NCBI RefSeq assembly: GCF_023283885.1
Contig: NZ_JAKILA010000009.1
Coordinates: 82,617 to 146,616, forward strand
Reading direction: 5' to 3'
Source: Shewanella basaltis
Lineage (GTDB): Bacteria; Pseudomonadota; Gammaproteobacteria; Enterobacterales; Shewanellaceae
DNA: 64,000 nt
The notes under the pieces were generated by a model. That model did not search any database and was not told the DNA's origin. It saw only the letters and a list, made by a program, of their open reading frames with translations. Shown here one piece after another: positions 9,701 to 16,971 of this stretch. The position numbers and the translations under genes were made by a program. Numbering within the stretch: position 1 is the first letter of the stretch; each line of letters begins with the position of its first letter.

Positions 9701-9791
9701 TGCGTCATTGTTGACCTTAGTGGTGCTACCTGTAATGTACAGTTTGCTGTTTAACATTCGATTTGATAAACAAGATATCCCTCACGGTTAA
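6708..9791 (+). CDS. RND-family efflux permease (AcrB/MexF-like)
   Basis: A 1027-residue proton-driven inner-membrane pump, the normal length for the hydrophobe/amphiphile efflux group. The N-terminal membrane helix is followed by AYPGASPEQVEEEVTLPLE, typical of the porter domain; the TM10 lysine is present in GMVIKNGIVLVEQ. In TM4 the usual Asp-Asp pair reads Asp402-Asn403 (MLVDNAIVITEG), a variation on the AcrB proton relay. A ribosome binding site (GAGGAG) lies inside the end of the adaptor gene. Hydrophobic efflux, such as drugs or metabolites, is the likely role; the actual substrate is not readable. Confidence 0.9.
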   Translation: MSVAQYSINNKVISWMFTLLLLIGGSVAFTGLGQLEFPEFTIKQALVITAYPGASPEQVEEEVTLPLENALQQLDGVKHITSINSAGLSQIQIEIKDSYDKQRLPQVWDEMRRKVSDTQGSLPPGTSTPQVIDDFGDVFGILLNLSGDDFSNRELSNYADYLRRELVLVPGVKKVSVVGNITEQVVIEISQQKLSALGLDQNYIYSLINNQNVVSNAGSIVIGDNRIRLHPTGEFSSVKELSRLVVSSPGSTELIYLGDIARIAKEFDETPSVIYHNRGQLALSLGISFSSGVNVVEVGERVSERLAQLESQRPIGMALDTVYNQSHEVDKTVQGFLINLVESIAIVIGVLLLFMGLRSGLLMGLILLLTILGTFIVMKVLGIELQLISLGALIIALGMLVDNAIVITEGVLIGLQRGKTRLEAAKLIVSQTQWPLLGATVIAIIAFAPIGLSQNAAGEFCRSLFQVLMISLFISWITAITLTPFFCNVMFKDAEPGNEESDPYKGWLFTAYRATLSIALRYRLATMMLVLAMLVSAVVGFGYIKNVFFPASNTPIFFVDVWMPEGTDIKATERFVSKIEQALIAKDKQDENGLVHLSSVIGQGAQRFVLPYQPEKGYAAFAQLIIEMQDLAAVKAYMPEVERYLAQHFPQAQYRLKMMENGPSPAAKIEARFYGEDPEVLRALATKAKAIFNAEPAMDGVRHDWRNQVPVIRPQLLNAQARETGISKQDLDNALLLNFSGKQIGLYRETSHLLPIIARAPAEERLQADSLWKMQIWSTENNTFVPATQVVSDFTTEWENPLVMRRDRIRMLAVLGDPKLGSDETADSVHRKVKAQVEAIELPAGYRLEWGGEYESAGEAQTAVFSSIPMGYLAMFLITVLLFNSVRQPLVIWFTVPLAVIGVSAGLLLFDAPFSFMALLGLLSLSGMVIKNGIVLVEQINLELNDGAAPTHALVHSCVSRVRPVMMAAITTMLGMIPLISDAFFGSMAITIIFGLGFASLLTLVVLPVMYSLLFNIRFDKQDIPHG

Positions 9792-9815
9792 ATACAGGGT
9801 TAGGTAAACTGAATG

Positions 9816-9852
9816 ACCGCCGCCTCATCTCTTTGGGTTGGCGGTTTTTTTT
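9816..9852 (+). terminator. Rho-independent terminator of the RND operon
   Basis: ACCGCC at 9816-9821 pairs with GGCGGT at 9840-9845 and is followed by eight T. It begins 25 bases after the permease stop codon. Confidence 0.7.
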
Positions 9853-9879
9853 GCTCGTTTGCGACAATCAGCGTATAAT
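9851..9879 (+). promoter_or_regulatory. Sigma-70 promoter for rluB
   Basis: TTGCTC (9851-9856) and a perfect TATAAT (9874-9879) are separated by 17 bases, about 115 bases ahead of the rluB start. Transcription should begin near 9887. Confidence 0.6.
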
Positions 9880-9992
9880 ACTGTCACTTTTCTAATTGTA
9901 TGCGTCACTGGCGGGTACAATCCTAAAAAGACAATAAAGCAAAAGTATTTAACACTTTGCTTTTTATAGAATTTCTTAAAGAGTCCCCGCTA

Positions 9993-10865
9993 ATGAGTGA
10001 AAAATTGCAGAAAGTCTTGGCCCGTGCAGGCCATGGCTCCCGTCGTGAGATGGAGGCATGGATTGCTGCAGGCCGAGTTAGTGTTGACGGTGAAATTGCC
10101 AGCCTTGGCGATCGTGTTGAGGCTGATGCCAAAATACGTATTGATGGCCGCGCAGTGACCTTAAAATCAGCTGACGATATTGTTTGTCGTGTGCTAGCTT
10201 ACCATAAACCAGAAGGTGAAATTTGCTCGCGCAAAGATCCTGAAGGTCGTACAACCGTATTTGAACGATTACCTAAAGTGCGTGATGCTCGCTGGGTTGC
10301 TGTTGGTCGTTTAGATATTAATACCTCGGGCTTATTACTGTTTACCTGTGATGGTGAATTAGCTAATCGTTTGATGCATCCATCTAATGAAGTTGAACGA
10401 GAGTATGCTGTGCGTACTTTTGGTGAAGTCCCAGAAGCCGCTGTACAACGTTTACGTACAGGGGTGACCCTAGAAGATGGCCCTGCGCAGTTTGACAGTA
10501 TTAAACCGGCAGGCGGTGAAGGCATTAACCAATGGTGGCATGTGACACTGCGTGAAGGGCGTAACCGTGAGGTTCGTCGTTTATGGGAGTCGCAAGAGGT
10601 TCAAGTGAGCCGTTTGATCCGTGTACGTTATGGTCAGGTTGAGCTTCCAAAAACCTTACCCCGCGGTGGGTGGATTGAGTTGCCTATCGACCAGGTTAAC
10701 TATCTGCGTCAACTTGCTGGCCTTGACCCTGAAACGCGTTCATTACTGGGAACAGACAAACACAGTGTTGCGCGTTCTAAAGTGAAAAGTGCCAAAATTC
10801 GCCGCGCTGTTCGCAAACATAAAGTGGGATCAAACCACGGTAAACCTACCCGCCAACGTGACTAG
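9993..10865 (+). CDS. rluB: 23S rRNA pseudouridine(2605) synthase
   Basis: A 290-residue RsuA/RluB-family enzyme that isomerises a uridine in domain V of 23S rRNA. An S4 RNA-binding domain opens the protein ([20 protein letters not shown]), followed by the catalytic segment [17 protein letters not shown], whose Asp is the nucleophile. The C-terminal tail is rich in Lys and Arg. The start is ATG 9993 (MSEKLQK), 12 codons inside a longer open frame, because AAAGAG precedes it and the S4 domain begins there. RluE/RluF are related, but the domain order and length fit RluB best. Confidence 0.9.
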   Translation: MSEKLQKVLARAGHGSRREMEAWIAAGRVSVDGEIASLGDRVEADAKIRIDGRAVTLKSADDIVCRVLAYHKPEGEICSRKDPEGRTTVFERLPKVRDARWVAVGRLDINTSGLLLFTCDGELANRLMHPSNEVEREYAVRTFGEVPEAAVQRLRTGVTLEDGPAQFDSIKPAGGEGINQWWHVTLREGRNREVRRLWESQEVQVSRLIRVRYGQVELPKTLPRGGWIELPIDQVNYLRQLAGLDPETRSLLGTDKHSVARSKVKSAKIRRAVRKHKVGSNHGKPTRQRD

Positions 10866-10889
10866 TTACACTGGTTGGGTATTGCTTAT

Positions 10890-10914
10890 AAAGGTCGCTT
10901 CGGCGGCCTTTTTT
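10890..10914 (+). terminator. Terminator of rluB
   Basis: AAAGGTCGC and GCGGCCTTT pair around a UUCG tetraloop (with one G-U type mismatch) and run into TTTTTT, shortly after the rluB stop. Confidence 0.8.
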
Positions 10915-11026
10915 ATTGGCAGCTATTTTAGAATAAACACGACTTGTATAAAGTCTAATCTCAGATATGATCCGCAATACTTATTATCTCTTCGCCTGTT
11001 TTGGGTATTATTGTGAGTGTTTAGAA

Positions 11027-11359
11027 ATGATGAAAAAACTGTTTGTAGGTCTGTTGATATCATTCATTATTGGTTGTGCATCTGCACCGAATTGGGAAGG
11101 CATGTCAGAGCGTGAAATCAGCCAGTGGAAATCGATAGGTTTTGATGCCAGTCAAGCTCAAAATTGGCGAGTGCGTGGTTTTGATGCCGCAGAGGCGAAT
11201 GGATGGGTGCAAGCAAACTTTAGCTTAGAGACGGCCACTATTTGGGCTAAAGAGTCGTTTAATGTCGAAGAAGCACAAGTTTGGTCTGAAGCGGGCTTTG
11301 ACATTGAAGATGCAGTGACAAATCGCAGTAAAGGGCTTACACCAGTAAGAGCAAATTAA
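11027..11359 (+). CDS. Small lipoprotein of tandem 13-residue Trp repeats
   Basis: A 110-residue predicted lipoprotein; the signal MMKKLFVGLLISFIIGC ends in a lipobox with Cys17. The mature part contains five consecutive 13-residue units starting with Trp: WKSIGFDASQAQN, WRVRGFDAAEANG, WVQANFSLETATI, WAKESFNVEEAQV and WSEAGFDIEDAVT. The pattern is W-x3-[GNS]-F-[DSN]-x3-A-x2, which suggests a short helical solenoid facing the periplasm. I know no function for it. The start was set at the Met-Met-Lys-Lys before the hydrophobic signal; a longer frame from 10967 has no signal-like N-terminus. It stands alone between rluB and tRNA-Leu. Confidence 0.75.
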   Translation: MMKKLFVGLLISFIIGCASAPNWEGMSEREISQWKSIGFDASQAQNWRVRGFDAAEANGWVQANFSLETATIWAKESFNVEEAQVWSEAGFDIEDAVTNRSKGLTPVRAN

Positions 11360-11474
11360 TGCTTATGATGGTATTTTGAGTGAGTGATGTTGCTGTTAAC
11401 TCACTCACTTTGTTCTAATTTAAAACAAATTGACGAATTTTAAAGCGTTCGGTTGTGGCGAATAAATATTTTAG

Positions 11475-11502
11475 TTGCTTGGTAAAAAAAAATCAGTAAA
11501 GT
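11475..11502 (+). promoter_or_regulatory. Possible promoter of tRNA-Leu
   Basis: TTGCTT (11475-11480) and TAAAGT (11497-11502) stand 16 bases apart about 100 bases before the tRNA. The match is weak but it is the best-spaced pair in this gap. Confidence 0.3.
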
Positions 11503-11505
11503 ATG

Positions 11506-11551
11506 CACCAAGTTAAGCGGGACGCGAAAAACGACCTAAATTAACTTGGTG
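11506..11551. repeat. Inverted repeat upstream of tRNA-Leu
   Basis: CACCAAGTTAA (11506-11516) and TTAACTTGGTG (11541-11551) are perfect complements separated by 24 bases. It could fold in the 5' part of the tRNA precursor or be an operator. No known family was recognised. Confidence 0.5.
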
Positions 11552-11602
11552 AAAATCGAAATTTAGTGCCTTGATATTTGATATCAATACACAACAAGTT
11601 TT

Positions 11603-11688
11603 GCCCGAGTGGTGGAATCGGTAGACACAAGGGATTTAAAATCCCTCGCTGAATAAGCGTGCCAGTTCAAGTCTGGCCTCGGGTACCA
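11603..11688 (+). tRNA. tRNA-Leu (anticodon UAA)
   Basis: An 86-base class II tRNA: acceptor GCCCGAG pairs with CTCGGGT, the CCA end is encoded at 11686-11688, and the anticodon stem AGGGA/TCCCT encloses loop TTTAAAA with anticodon TAA at 11637-11639. The long variable arm (CGCT...AGCG) is as expected for leucine, and GTTCAAG marks the T loop. It reads UUA (and UUG by wobble). A decayed copy of its 3' half lies at 12064-12127. Confidence 0.97.
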
Positions 11689-11726
11689 TTATTTATAGTA
11701 AGAAATTACATACGTAAGTATGGTGT

Positions 11727-11758
11727 AAAAAAGCCTCAACTCATGTTGGGGCTTTTTT
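11727..11758 (+). terminator. Terminator after tRNA-Leu
   Basis: AAAAAAGCCTCAAC and GTTGGGGCTTTTTT pair around a TCAT loop (one G-U pair), 38 bases past the tRNA CCA end, followed by a T run. Confidence 0.85.
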
Positions 11759-11798
11759 GCATCTGCCATTTGAGTTTTAACGTTAAAGTCAACAGTAA

Positions 11799-12061
11799 TA
11801 CCATTGTGCATTAATAAGTGACCACTCAGAATGCGTCCAGCGGTTTTTGATTAAGGCGTCGCTATGTAGTAATGGTTGTTCCCTTTCAAATAGCGAGAAC
11901 GCAGAGCAAAAGCCGCTGGGGCATTCCTTTCAGGCGAGTTTTAAAAGGGCTTATACTGCGTTGCATGACTTCGAAAGAGAATAACTATTCATTCAGTCAT
12001 TCGCCTTGTTTAAGCCCTTTTAAATTCTCGCTGAGAGATCACTTGCTAACGCGGAATGGTA
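11799..12061 (+). mobile_element. MITE-like element, family 1, copy A (full length)
   Basis: The 263-base element begins TACCATTGTGCATTAATAAG and ends as the imperfect complement CTAACGCGGAATGGTA. Inside, AAAAGGGCTTA and TAAGCCCTTTT, and TAGCGAGAA and TTCTCGCT, form further inverted pairs, so the whole folds on itself. Copies occur at 14506, 30644, 41888 and 49688. No transposase frame is present, so it is non-autonomous. Confidence 0.8.
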
Positions 12062-12063
12062 TA

Positions 12064-12127
12064 AAAATCCCTCGCGCTGAGCGGTGTGCCATTGTTTGCT
12101 ATTAAAAGTCGTCTGGCCTTGGGTATC
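12064..12127 (+). pseudogene. Decayed 3' half of a tRNA-Leu gene
   Basis: AAAATCCCTCGC (12064-12075) matches the anticodon-stem region of the intact tRNA-Leu exactly, GTGCCA follows, and GTCTGGCCTTGGGTATC (12111-12127) matches the T-arm/acceptor end with two changes. The 5' half is missing and the variable/T-arm region is disturbed by small insertions. It begins just behind the family 1 element, 375 bases after the intact gene. It cannot fold into a functional tRNA. Confidence 0.65.
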
Positions 12128-12255
12128 TTAATGCTGCTGGTAATAGATGGCATTGCTTGTGAAACAATAGTGTTGATGCAATGTAATTAATTTGAACCAA
12201 TAAAAAAACACAGTCGTATAGAAATTCGTCATAACTTATATGAGGAGTTACTAAC

Positions 12256-13617
12256 ATGAAACGGATTTACCCAATCGCAGTGTGTTTATCGCTTATCGGT
12301 TTAACGGCCTGCTCGGACGATGATGACAAATCAGTTGAACAACCAGTGATGGAATATTCGCACTTACGCGTGATCCATGCAGCTAGCGATGCCCCCATGG
12401 TGAATGTCTCTGTTGATGGTACTGAAGTGCTTTCTGATGTTGATTACGCTATGTCTAGCGGTTTATTGGAGGTTTCATCTGCTACTTACGACATTGATGT
12501 TGATGCGATTTTTGCAGATGGTACGACCGCAACTGTGTTAAACACAAGCTTAACAGCTGAACCTGATGTTGAATATACCGCGGTGGCTCTTGGGCAAGTC
12601 GCTGATGAAACGCTTTCGTTAAAGCTTGTTTCTAACCCTGTAGCTGACATTGCCGCCGGTTATGCGAGGGTGCAAGTGTTGCATGCAGCGCCAACAGTCG
12701 GCCTTGTCGATCTGTATGTTACCGCGCCAGGTGATGATATTAATGCTGCTAGCGCAACATTGTCTGCAAACTACATGGATGTCAGTACACAGCTAGAAGT
12801 GCCTGCAGGTGATTATCAAGTACGAATTACGGCATCAGGAATGAAAGACGTTGTCTATGATTCAGGTACGCTGACACTCAATGATATGACAGACTATTTC
12901 ATTAGTGCGATACCAAATACTTGGTCTGGTGATTCTCCAGTAGCGTTACACCTGGCTTTGCCCGATGCTGAAGTCATCGTTAATGATATTAATAGTGGTA
13001 GCAACATTCGTGTGGTGCATGCTGTTGCCGACGCACCGGCTGTAGATGTGTTCCTTGATGATGCAACTGAGCCGGCGGTAGACATGTTGACGTTTGGAAA
13101 TGCTACCGATTATGTCAATGTGCCCGAAGGTGAGCACACTGTCACAGTTGCCGCTGACGCCGATAATGATGTCGTGGTGATAGATGCAGCAGAGGTGTCA
13201 TTAATGCTAGGTAACACTTACAGCGCTTTTGCTGTTGGTTCATTAATCGATAATGCCATAGAGCCGCTGATCGTTAATGAACAAACTCGTAGAGTGGCAA
13301 CTGAAGCTAAGTTATCTGTGGTACATGCGGCATATTCCGCGCCAGAAGTTGATGTGTACCTAACACAAACGGCAGACATATCAAACGCTACGCCCGCACT
13401 TTCTAATGTGCCTTTTAAAGCGAGCTCAGGCAGTCTGAGTGTTCCCCCAGGTACCTACTACATCAGTGTTACTCTTACTGGGACCAAAACCGTTGCAATC
13501 GGTCCACTTGAGGTCAGCTTAGATGCCAGTGGTGTCTATGGTGTAGCGGCGGTTGATGACGTCGGTGGTGGTGCCCCCTTTGGCGTGATTTTATTAGATG
13601 ACTTTACTGCGATGTAA
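12256..13617 (+). CDS. DUF4397-domain lipoprotein with four repeats
   Basis: A 453-residue predicted lipoprotein; the signal ends in LTAC with Cys19, followed by an acidic stretch SDDDDK. Four homologous units start near residues 36, 135, 249 and 352, each with a core like RVIHAASDAPMVNV, QVLHAAPTVGLVDLYV, RVVHAVADAPAVDVFL or SVVHAAYSAPEVDVYL. This is the DUF4397 pattern, a beta-sandwich domain of unknown role found in exported bacterial proteins. AGGAG stands ahead of the ATG. It is a single gene with its own terminator. Confidence 0.85.
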   Translation: MKRIYPIAVCLSLIGLTACSDDDDKSVEQPVMEYSHLRVIHAASDAPMVNVSVDGTEVLSDVDYAMSSGLLEVSSATYDIDVDAIFADGTTATVLNTSLTAEPDVEYTAVALGQVADETLSLKLVSNPVADIAAGYARVQVLHAAPTVGLVDLYVTAPGDDINAASATLSANYMDVSTQLEVPAGDYQVRITASGMKDVVYDSGTLTLNDMTDYFISAIPNTWSGDSPVALHLALPDAEVIVNDINSGSNIRVVHAVADAPAVDVFLDDATEPAVDMLTFGNATDYVNVPEGEHTVTVAADADNDVVVIDAAEVSLMLGNTYSAFAVGSLIDNAIEPLIVNEQTRRVATEAKLSVVHAAYSAPEVDVYLTQTADISNATPALSNVPFKASSGSLSVPPGTYYISVTLTGTKTVAIGPLEVSLDASGVYGVAAVDDVGGGAPFGVILLDDFTAM

Positions 13618-13654
13618 GGCGGTTAGCATAAAGGCCTAAGAAATGGTCAATAGT

Positions 13655-13688
13655 AAAACGGCTTAATACACAGGTATTAAGCCGTTTT
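13655..13688 (+). terminator. Terminator of the DUF4397 gene
   Basis: AAAACGGCTTAATAC and GTATTAAGCCGTTTT are perfect complements around a four-base loop, 38 bases after the stop. It could also act in the other direction. Confidence 0.85.
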
Positions 13689-13691
13689 GGT

Positions 13692-13825
13692 TAGGGGCTG
13701 TTTAACTTAGCAGGTTGAGTGTTGTTCGAGTTAACAAGGGGTTAATCGAGGCAAACGCAGTGATGCCTAGTCGAAATGACCAATAATTCGCAACAAAAAC
13801 AACCTTGCAAGATAAACAGGCCTTA
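13692..13825 (-). mobile_element. MITE-like element, family 3, internally shortened copy
   Basis: Starts TAGGGGCTGTTTAACTTAGC and ends AACAACCTTGCAAGATAAAC...GGCCTTA. The part TGTTCGAGTTAACAAG...GTTAATCGAGGC...GCCTAGTC matches the reverse complement of the right end of the copy at 28869-29146, and the other end matches its left end. At 134 bases it has lost the middle of the 278-base form. It directly abuts the family 4 element. Confidence 0.65.
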
Positions 13826-13989
13826 TACCAATCTTGATTAGAATGTGACGCAACCCCGAATGGCGAATTTACCAGCGCAGTCTTCTTTGTTAGCCTTTCT
13901 TAACCTAGTGCACTATGCCCTCAAAAGGCTGCCTCGGCTACCTCACAGATAACTTTCGCTAAAAGAGCACATTCTCATGCGGATTGGTG
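13826..13989. mobile_element. Inverted-repeat element, family 4
   Basis: The left end TACCAATC...AGAATGTG and the right end CACATTCT...GATTGGTGT are imperfect inverted repeats spanning 164 bases with no open frame of note. Only one copy was seen in this window, so its mobility is inferred from structure. Confidence 0.55.
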
Positions 13990-14024
13990 TTAATCATGCC
14001 AATGAACATTTTCGTGTGAGTGAA

Positions 14025-14309
14025 TTAAGCTACAGTGTCGTTTAGCATCAACTTTAAACTTGGCGCTGCTTTAAAGCTAGGTTGATTGAAACCTGCTATT
14101 TCTATTGTTTCACCTGTTTGTGGGTTTCGGCCTGTTTTAGGCAAATGAAAGCGGAGTTCAAAGGTGCCAAATTGCGGGATATAGATTTTTTCGCCTTCAG
14201 ATAAACCTTGATGAATCGCCTTTAGTATTTGATCGAGTTGTTGTTTGGTATCAACTTGAGAAATGTCCATTTTATGTGCCATGGATTGGATGAGTTGCTT
14301 TTTATTCAT
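14025..14309 (-). CDS. HU/IHF-family DNA-binding protein
   Basis: A 94-residue protein of the bacterial histone-like family: an N-terminal helical dimer part (KKQLIQSMAHKMDISQ), the stretch IPQFGTFELRFHL and the beta-arm tip with the DNA-intercalating proline in GRNPQTGETIEI. It diverges from hupA/hupB/ihf sequences, so I call it only HU-like. It is a single gene with no close partner on its strand. Confidence 0.85.
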   Translation of the reverse strand: MNKKQLIQSMAHKMDISQVDTKQQLDQILKAIHQGLSEGEKIYIPQFGTFELRFHLPKTGRNPQTGETIEIAGFNQPSFKAAPSLKLMLNDTVA

Positions 14310-14505
14310 AGCCTTGTCTACTGCTTGAGTGCTTTAAGCGGTCGTTATAACAATTTGAAATCTGTGTTCCTAGCAGTCTGTAGATAAATTAATGTTAAGC
14401 GGCTATTTTTTATATAGATGGTAGATTATTGAGCGTTAAAGTAACGTTTTGGTATTCACTTTTGTTGTGAGGATGTTGACTCAACATTGGATTAATTTGT
14501 AACAA

Positions 14506-14609
14506 TACCATTGCGCATTAATAAGTGGTCACTCAGAATGCGTCTAGCGGTTGTTGATTAAGCCCTTTTAGATTCTCATGAAGAGATCATTTACTCACGT
14601 GCAATGGTA
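14506..14609 (+). mobile_element. MITE-like element, family 1, copy B (internally deleted)
   Basis: A 104-base copy with both ends intact (TACCATTGCGCATTAATAAG and CGTGCAATGGTA). It retains the first 45 and last 50 or so bases of the full element and lacks the middle. It lies between the HU gene and the L,D-transpeptidase and may carry part of the latter's upstream region. Confidence 0.75.
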
Positions 14610-14681
14610 TCATTAGGGTGTTGGTTTTCCTGTTCAGCGAAACATGACAATATTAAGGTAACAAGGGCTATGGAGTTCAGC

Positions 14682-16103
14682 ATGCTGAGTCAATCTTTGC
14701 GACCAATCTACAACAGTATGATGGGGGTAGTGCTGTTGTGTGTATCTTGTTGTGCCTTTGCTGATAACGTCAATCATTATGATAACCTTATTCAACATTT
14801 ACAGTTACAGTATCTGGCAGAACCGACAGCACAGCGAGCGCAATACCTCGCCATTTTACAGTCTGGTTCAGATGCAGAGCAGCTAGAATACATCGAAAAT
14901 ATCCAGCAAAGTGTTGCTTTATTTTGGCGTCAAAAACAGGTGGCGTTAGCTTTTGATACAATAGATGGCCATGCATCTGTGATTGATAAAAATATTGCCT
15001 TAGAGCCTGCAGTCGATGACTACCTTGGGGTGATCAATTATCTGCGTAAATTAATGTGGTTAGCCGAAACACAAGAATGGCAAGCCATTGAGCCAGGTGG
15101 GCTTTTACGCCCGGGGGATGGTCATCCGAGTATCAAACAAATCAGTTTGCGCTTGTGGTTGCTTGGTGACGCCAATGAATACCTTGCTGATGAAGTGGTG
15201 TATTTGCCGACTTTGGTACAGAGTGTAAAGCGTTTTCAGTCTCGTCATGGCTTAACGCCTGATGCTGTTATTGGGCCTAAAACCCTATTTTGGCTAAACC
15301 AAACTCCGCAACAACGAGCCATATTACTCGCGAAAAGTTTTGTAGAAAAAACAGCCTATTTAAGTCAACTTCCACAGCCATATTTACTGATTAATATTCC
15401 GGCGTTTGACATGGTATTAATTGATAATAATCAAGTGGTACTTTCATCTAAAGTGATTGTTGGTCAGCCTGCTCGACAAACACCGGTAATGACAGGGCAG
15501 ATCTCTAATATCATTATCAATCCAACCTGGACCGTGCCAAGGCAGTTATTGCGACAAGATATTTTGCCTCAGATTAAATTAAATGGTCATTATTTTAAAG
15601 ATAGGCACTTTGATGTGTTTGATTTTGATGGCAATCGAGTTGATAAAAGTGCTCAACAATGGCAGCAAGAGGCTCAAGGGCGTTTTCCATATCGTGTGGT
15701 GCAACGTCCTGGTGGTGATAATGCGCTAGGCCGTTATAAATTTCATTTTAATAATGATCAAAGTATTTATTTACACGATACGCCATCTAAAGCGCTTTTT
15801 TCGAAGGCTGATAGAGATTTGTCGTCAGGTTGTGTGCGCATTGAAAAAGTACAACAATTAGCAGATTGGTTTGCAAACCGGTTAGTGATTGATAAACGTA
15901 CATGGAACCGTTTGCAGTCGAATTATACTCAAACTCAATGGTTTGCTTTATCAAGCACATTGCCGGTGCACATGGTGTATTGGCGAGCTTGGGTTGACGA
16001 TGAGCATGTAGCCCAATACAGAGACGACATTTATCAACTGGCGCCAGCGACGCCTGTGAGTTTGTTTAGCCATAAAGTTCAGCCACAAGCGGTTGTGCAA
16101 TAA
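14682..16103 (+). CDS. L,D-transpeptidase, YcbB/LdtD-like
   Basis: A 473-residue periplasmic enzyme that forms 3-3 peptidoglycan cross-links. It has a signal peptide (hydrophobic MMGVVLLCVSCCAFA), a peptidoglycan-binding fold (VKRFQSRHGLTPDAVIGPKT) near residues 180-200, and a YkuD catalytic domain with YLHDTPS and SSGCVRI, where Cys384 is the nucleophile. The ATG at 14682 is preferred to one at 14670 or the 14604 frame start because GGAG sits six bases ahead and the signal peptide then has normal length. A YcbK-type gene follows, as in enterobacteria. Confidence 0.88.
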   Translation: MLSQSLRPIYNSMMGVVLLCVSCCAFADNVNHYDNLIQHLQLQYLAEPTAQRAQYLAILQSGSDAEQLEYIENIQQSVALFWRQKQVALAFDTIDGHASVIDKNIALEPAVDDYLGVINYLRKLMWLAETQEWQAIEPGGLLRPGDGHPSIKQISLRLWLLGDANEYLADEVVYLPTLVQSVKRFQSRHGLTPDAVIGPKTLFWLNQTPQQRAILLAKSFVEKTAYLSQLPQPYLLINIPAFDMVLIDNNQVVLSSKVIVGQPARQTPVMTGQISNIIINPTWTVPRQLLRQDILPQIKLNGHYFKDRHFDVFDFDGNRVDKSAQQWQQEAQGRFPYRVVQRPGGDNALGRYKFHFNNDQSIYLHDTPSKALFSKADRDLSSGCVRIEKVQQLADWFANRLVIDKRTWNRLQSNYTQTQWFALSSTLPVHMVYWRAWVDDEHVAQYRDDIYQLAPATPVSLFSHKVQPQAVVQ

Positions 16104-16375
16104 AATTGATTGAGTTGCAAACAAGATAAATTAACACAAATAAAAAAGTGAATCAGTTAAGCTATGGTGACTCAGCGTTTGAACCTCGCCGTACTCTTAC
16201 ATTTCAGGTCCTCATCATCACACAATAAATAACCATACTTGCATTTATGGCCATTAATGTTTAATTTACATGTCAATTGAGTAAAAAAACAACAATAGTG
16301 CGCTTTGCTATTGTGATGACGAAATCGGTGTTTAAGCCGGTAAGTAATGTAAATTAAACAGAATATGGTGTAATA

Positions 16376-16927
16376 ATGACAATTGAGTGCCTGACTCGCC
16401 GACAAATTTTATTAGGCTTAAGCGGTGTTGCTGTGGCAACAATGTTACCTAATACTGCACAAGCAAGCCGTTCTACACATGGCGTTAAAGACCTTCATTT
16501 TTTTAATCGCCATACAGGGGAAAGAAGCCAGGGGAGTTTTTGGATTGACGGCGAATATCAAGCTGAAACCTTGACTGAATTTAACCAAGTGCTGCGTGAT
16601 CATCGTCAAAATGTTGCGGCGCCTATTGATAAGCGACTATTTGAGTATTTGTATAAATTACAGCTTACCTTAGATAATCAAGACGAAATCCATGTAATTT
16701 CTGCTTATCGTTCTCCTAAAACGAATCAAATGTTAGCCTCTAAAAGCAAAGGCGTTGCGAAGAAAAGCTATCACATGAAAGGCATGGCGATGGATATTGC
16801 TATCCCTGGGATCAGTACTAAAAATTTGCGCGACGCGGCAGCATCTTTAAAATTGGGTGGGGTGGGGTTTTATCCCCGAGATGGGTTTATCCATATTGAT
16901 TGTGGGCCTGTGAGACGTTGGGGTTAA
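16376..16927 (+). CDS. DUF882 (YcbK-like) peptidase M15-fold protein, Tat-exported
   Basis: A 183-residue protein with a twin-arginine signal (LTRRQILLGLSGVAVATML). The mature part has the M15-type zinc pattern: HMKGMAMD (His-x6-Asp) and FIHIDCG, with SAYRSPKTN before. YcbK-type proteins are periplasmic and suspected to act on peptidoglycan peptides; direct activity is not well shown. It follows the L,D-transpeptidase in the same direction after 272 bases with no clear feature. Confidence 0.85.
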   Translation: MTIECLTRRQILLGLSGVAVATMLPNTAQASRSTHGVKDLHFFNRHTGERSQGSFWIDGEYQAETLTEFNQVLRDHRQNVAAPIDKRLFEYLYKLQLTLDNQDEIHVISAYRSPKTNQMLASKSKGVAKKSYHMKGMAMDIAIPGISTKNLRDAAASLKLGGVGFYPRDGFIHIDCGPVRRWG

Positions 16928-16934
16928 CATTCAC

Positions 16935-16963
16935 TTGTGAGGCATCATTGGTTATGGTAATAT
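16935..16963 (+). promoter_or_regulatory. Sigma-70 promoter for rplY
   Basis: TTGTGA (16935-16940) and TAATAT (16958-16963) are 17 bases apart, followed by a GC-rich discriminator (CCGCGCGC) as found at growth-rate-regulated ribosomal promoters. Confidence 0.55.
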
Positions 16964-16971
16964 CCGCGCGC

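Noticed and set aside
11872..12105. A 77-codon plus-strand open frame
   Set aside because: It lies inside family 1 copy A and the tRNA remnant, and its sequence is explained by those repeats.
16172..16405. A 77-codon minus-strand frame between the L,D-transpeptidase and the DUF882 gene
   Set aside because: It overlaps the start of the DUF882 gene, has no ribosome binding site or domain, and its composition (many Tyr, His, Cys) looks non-coding.
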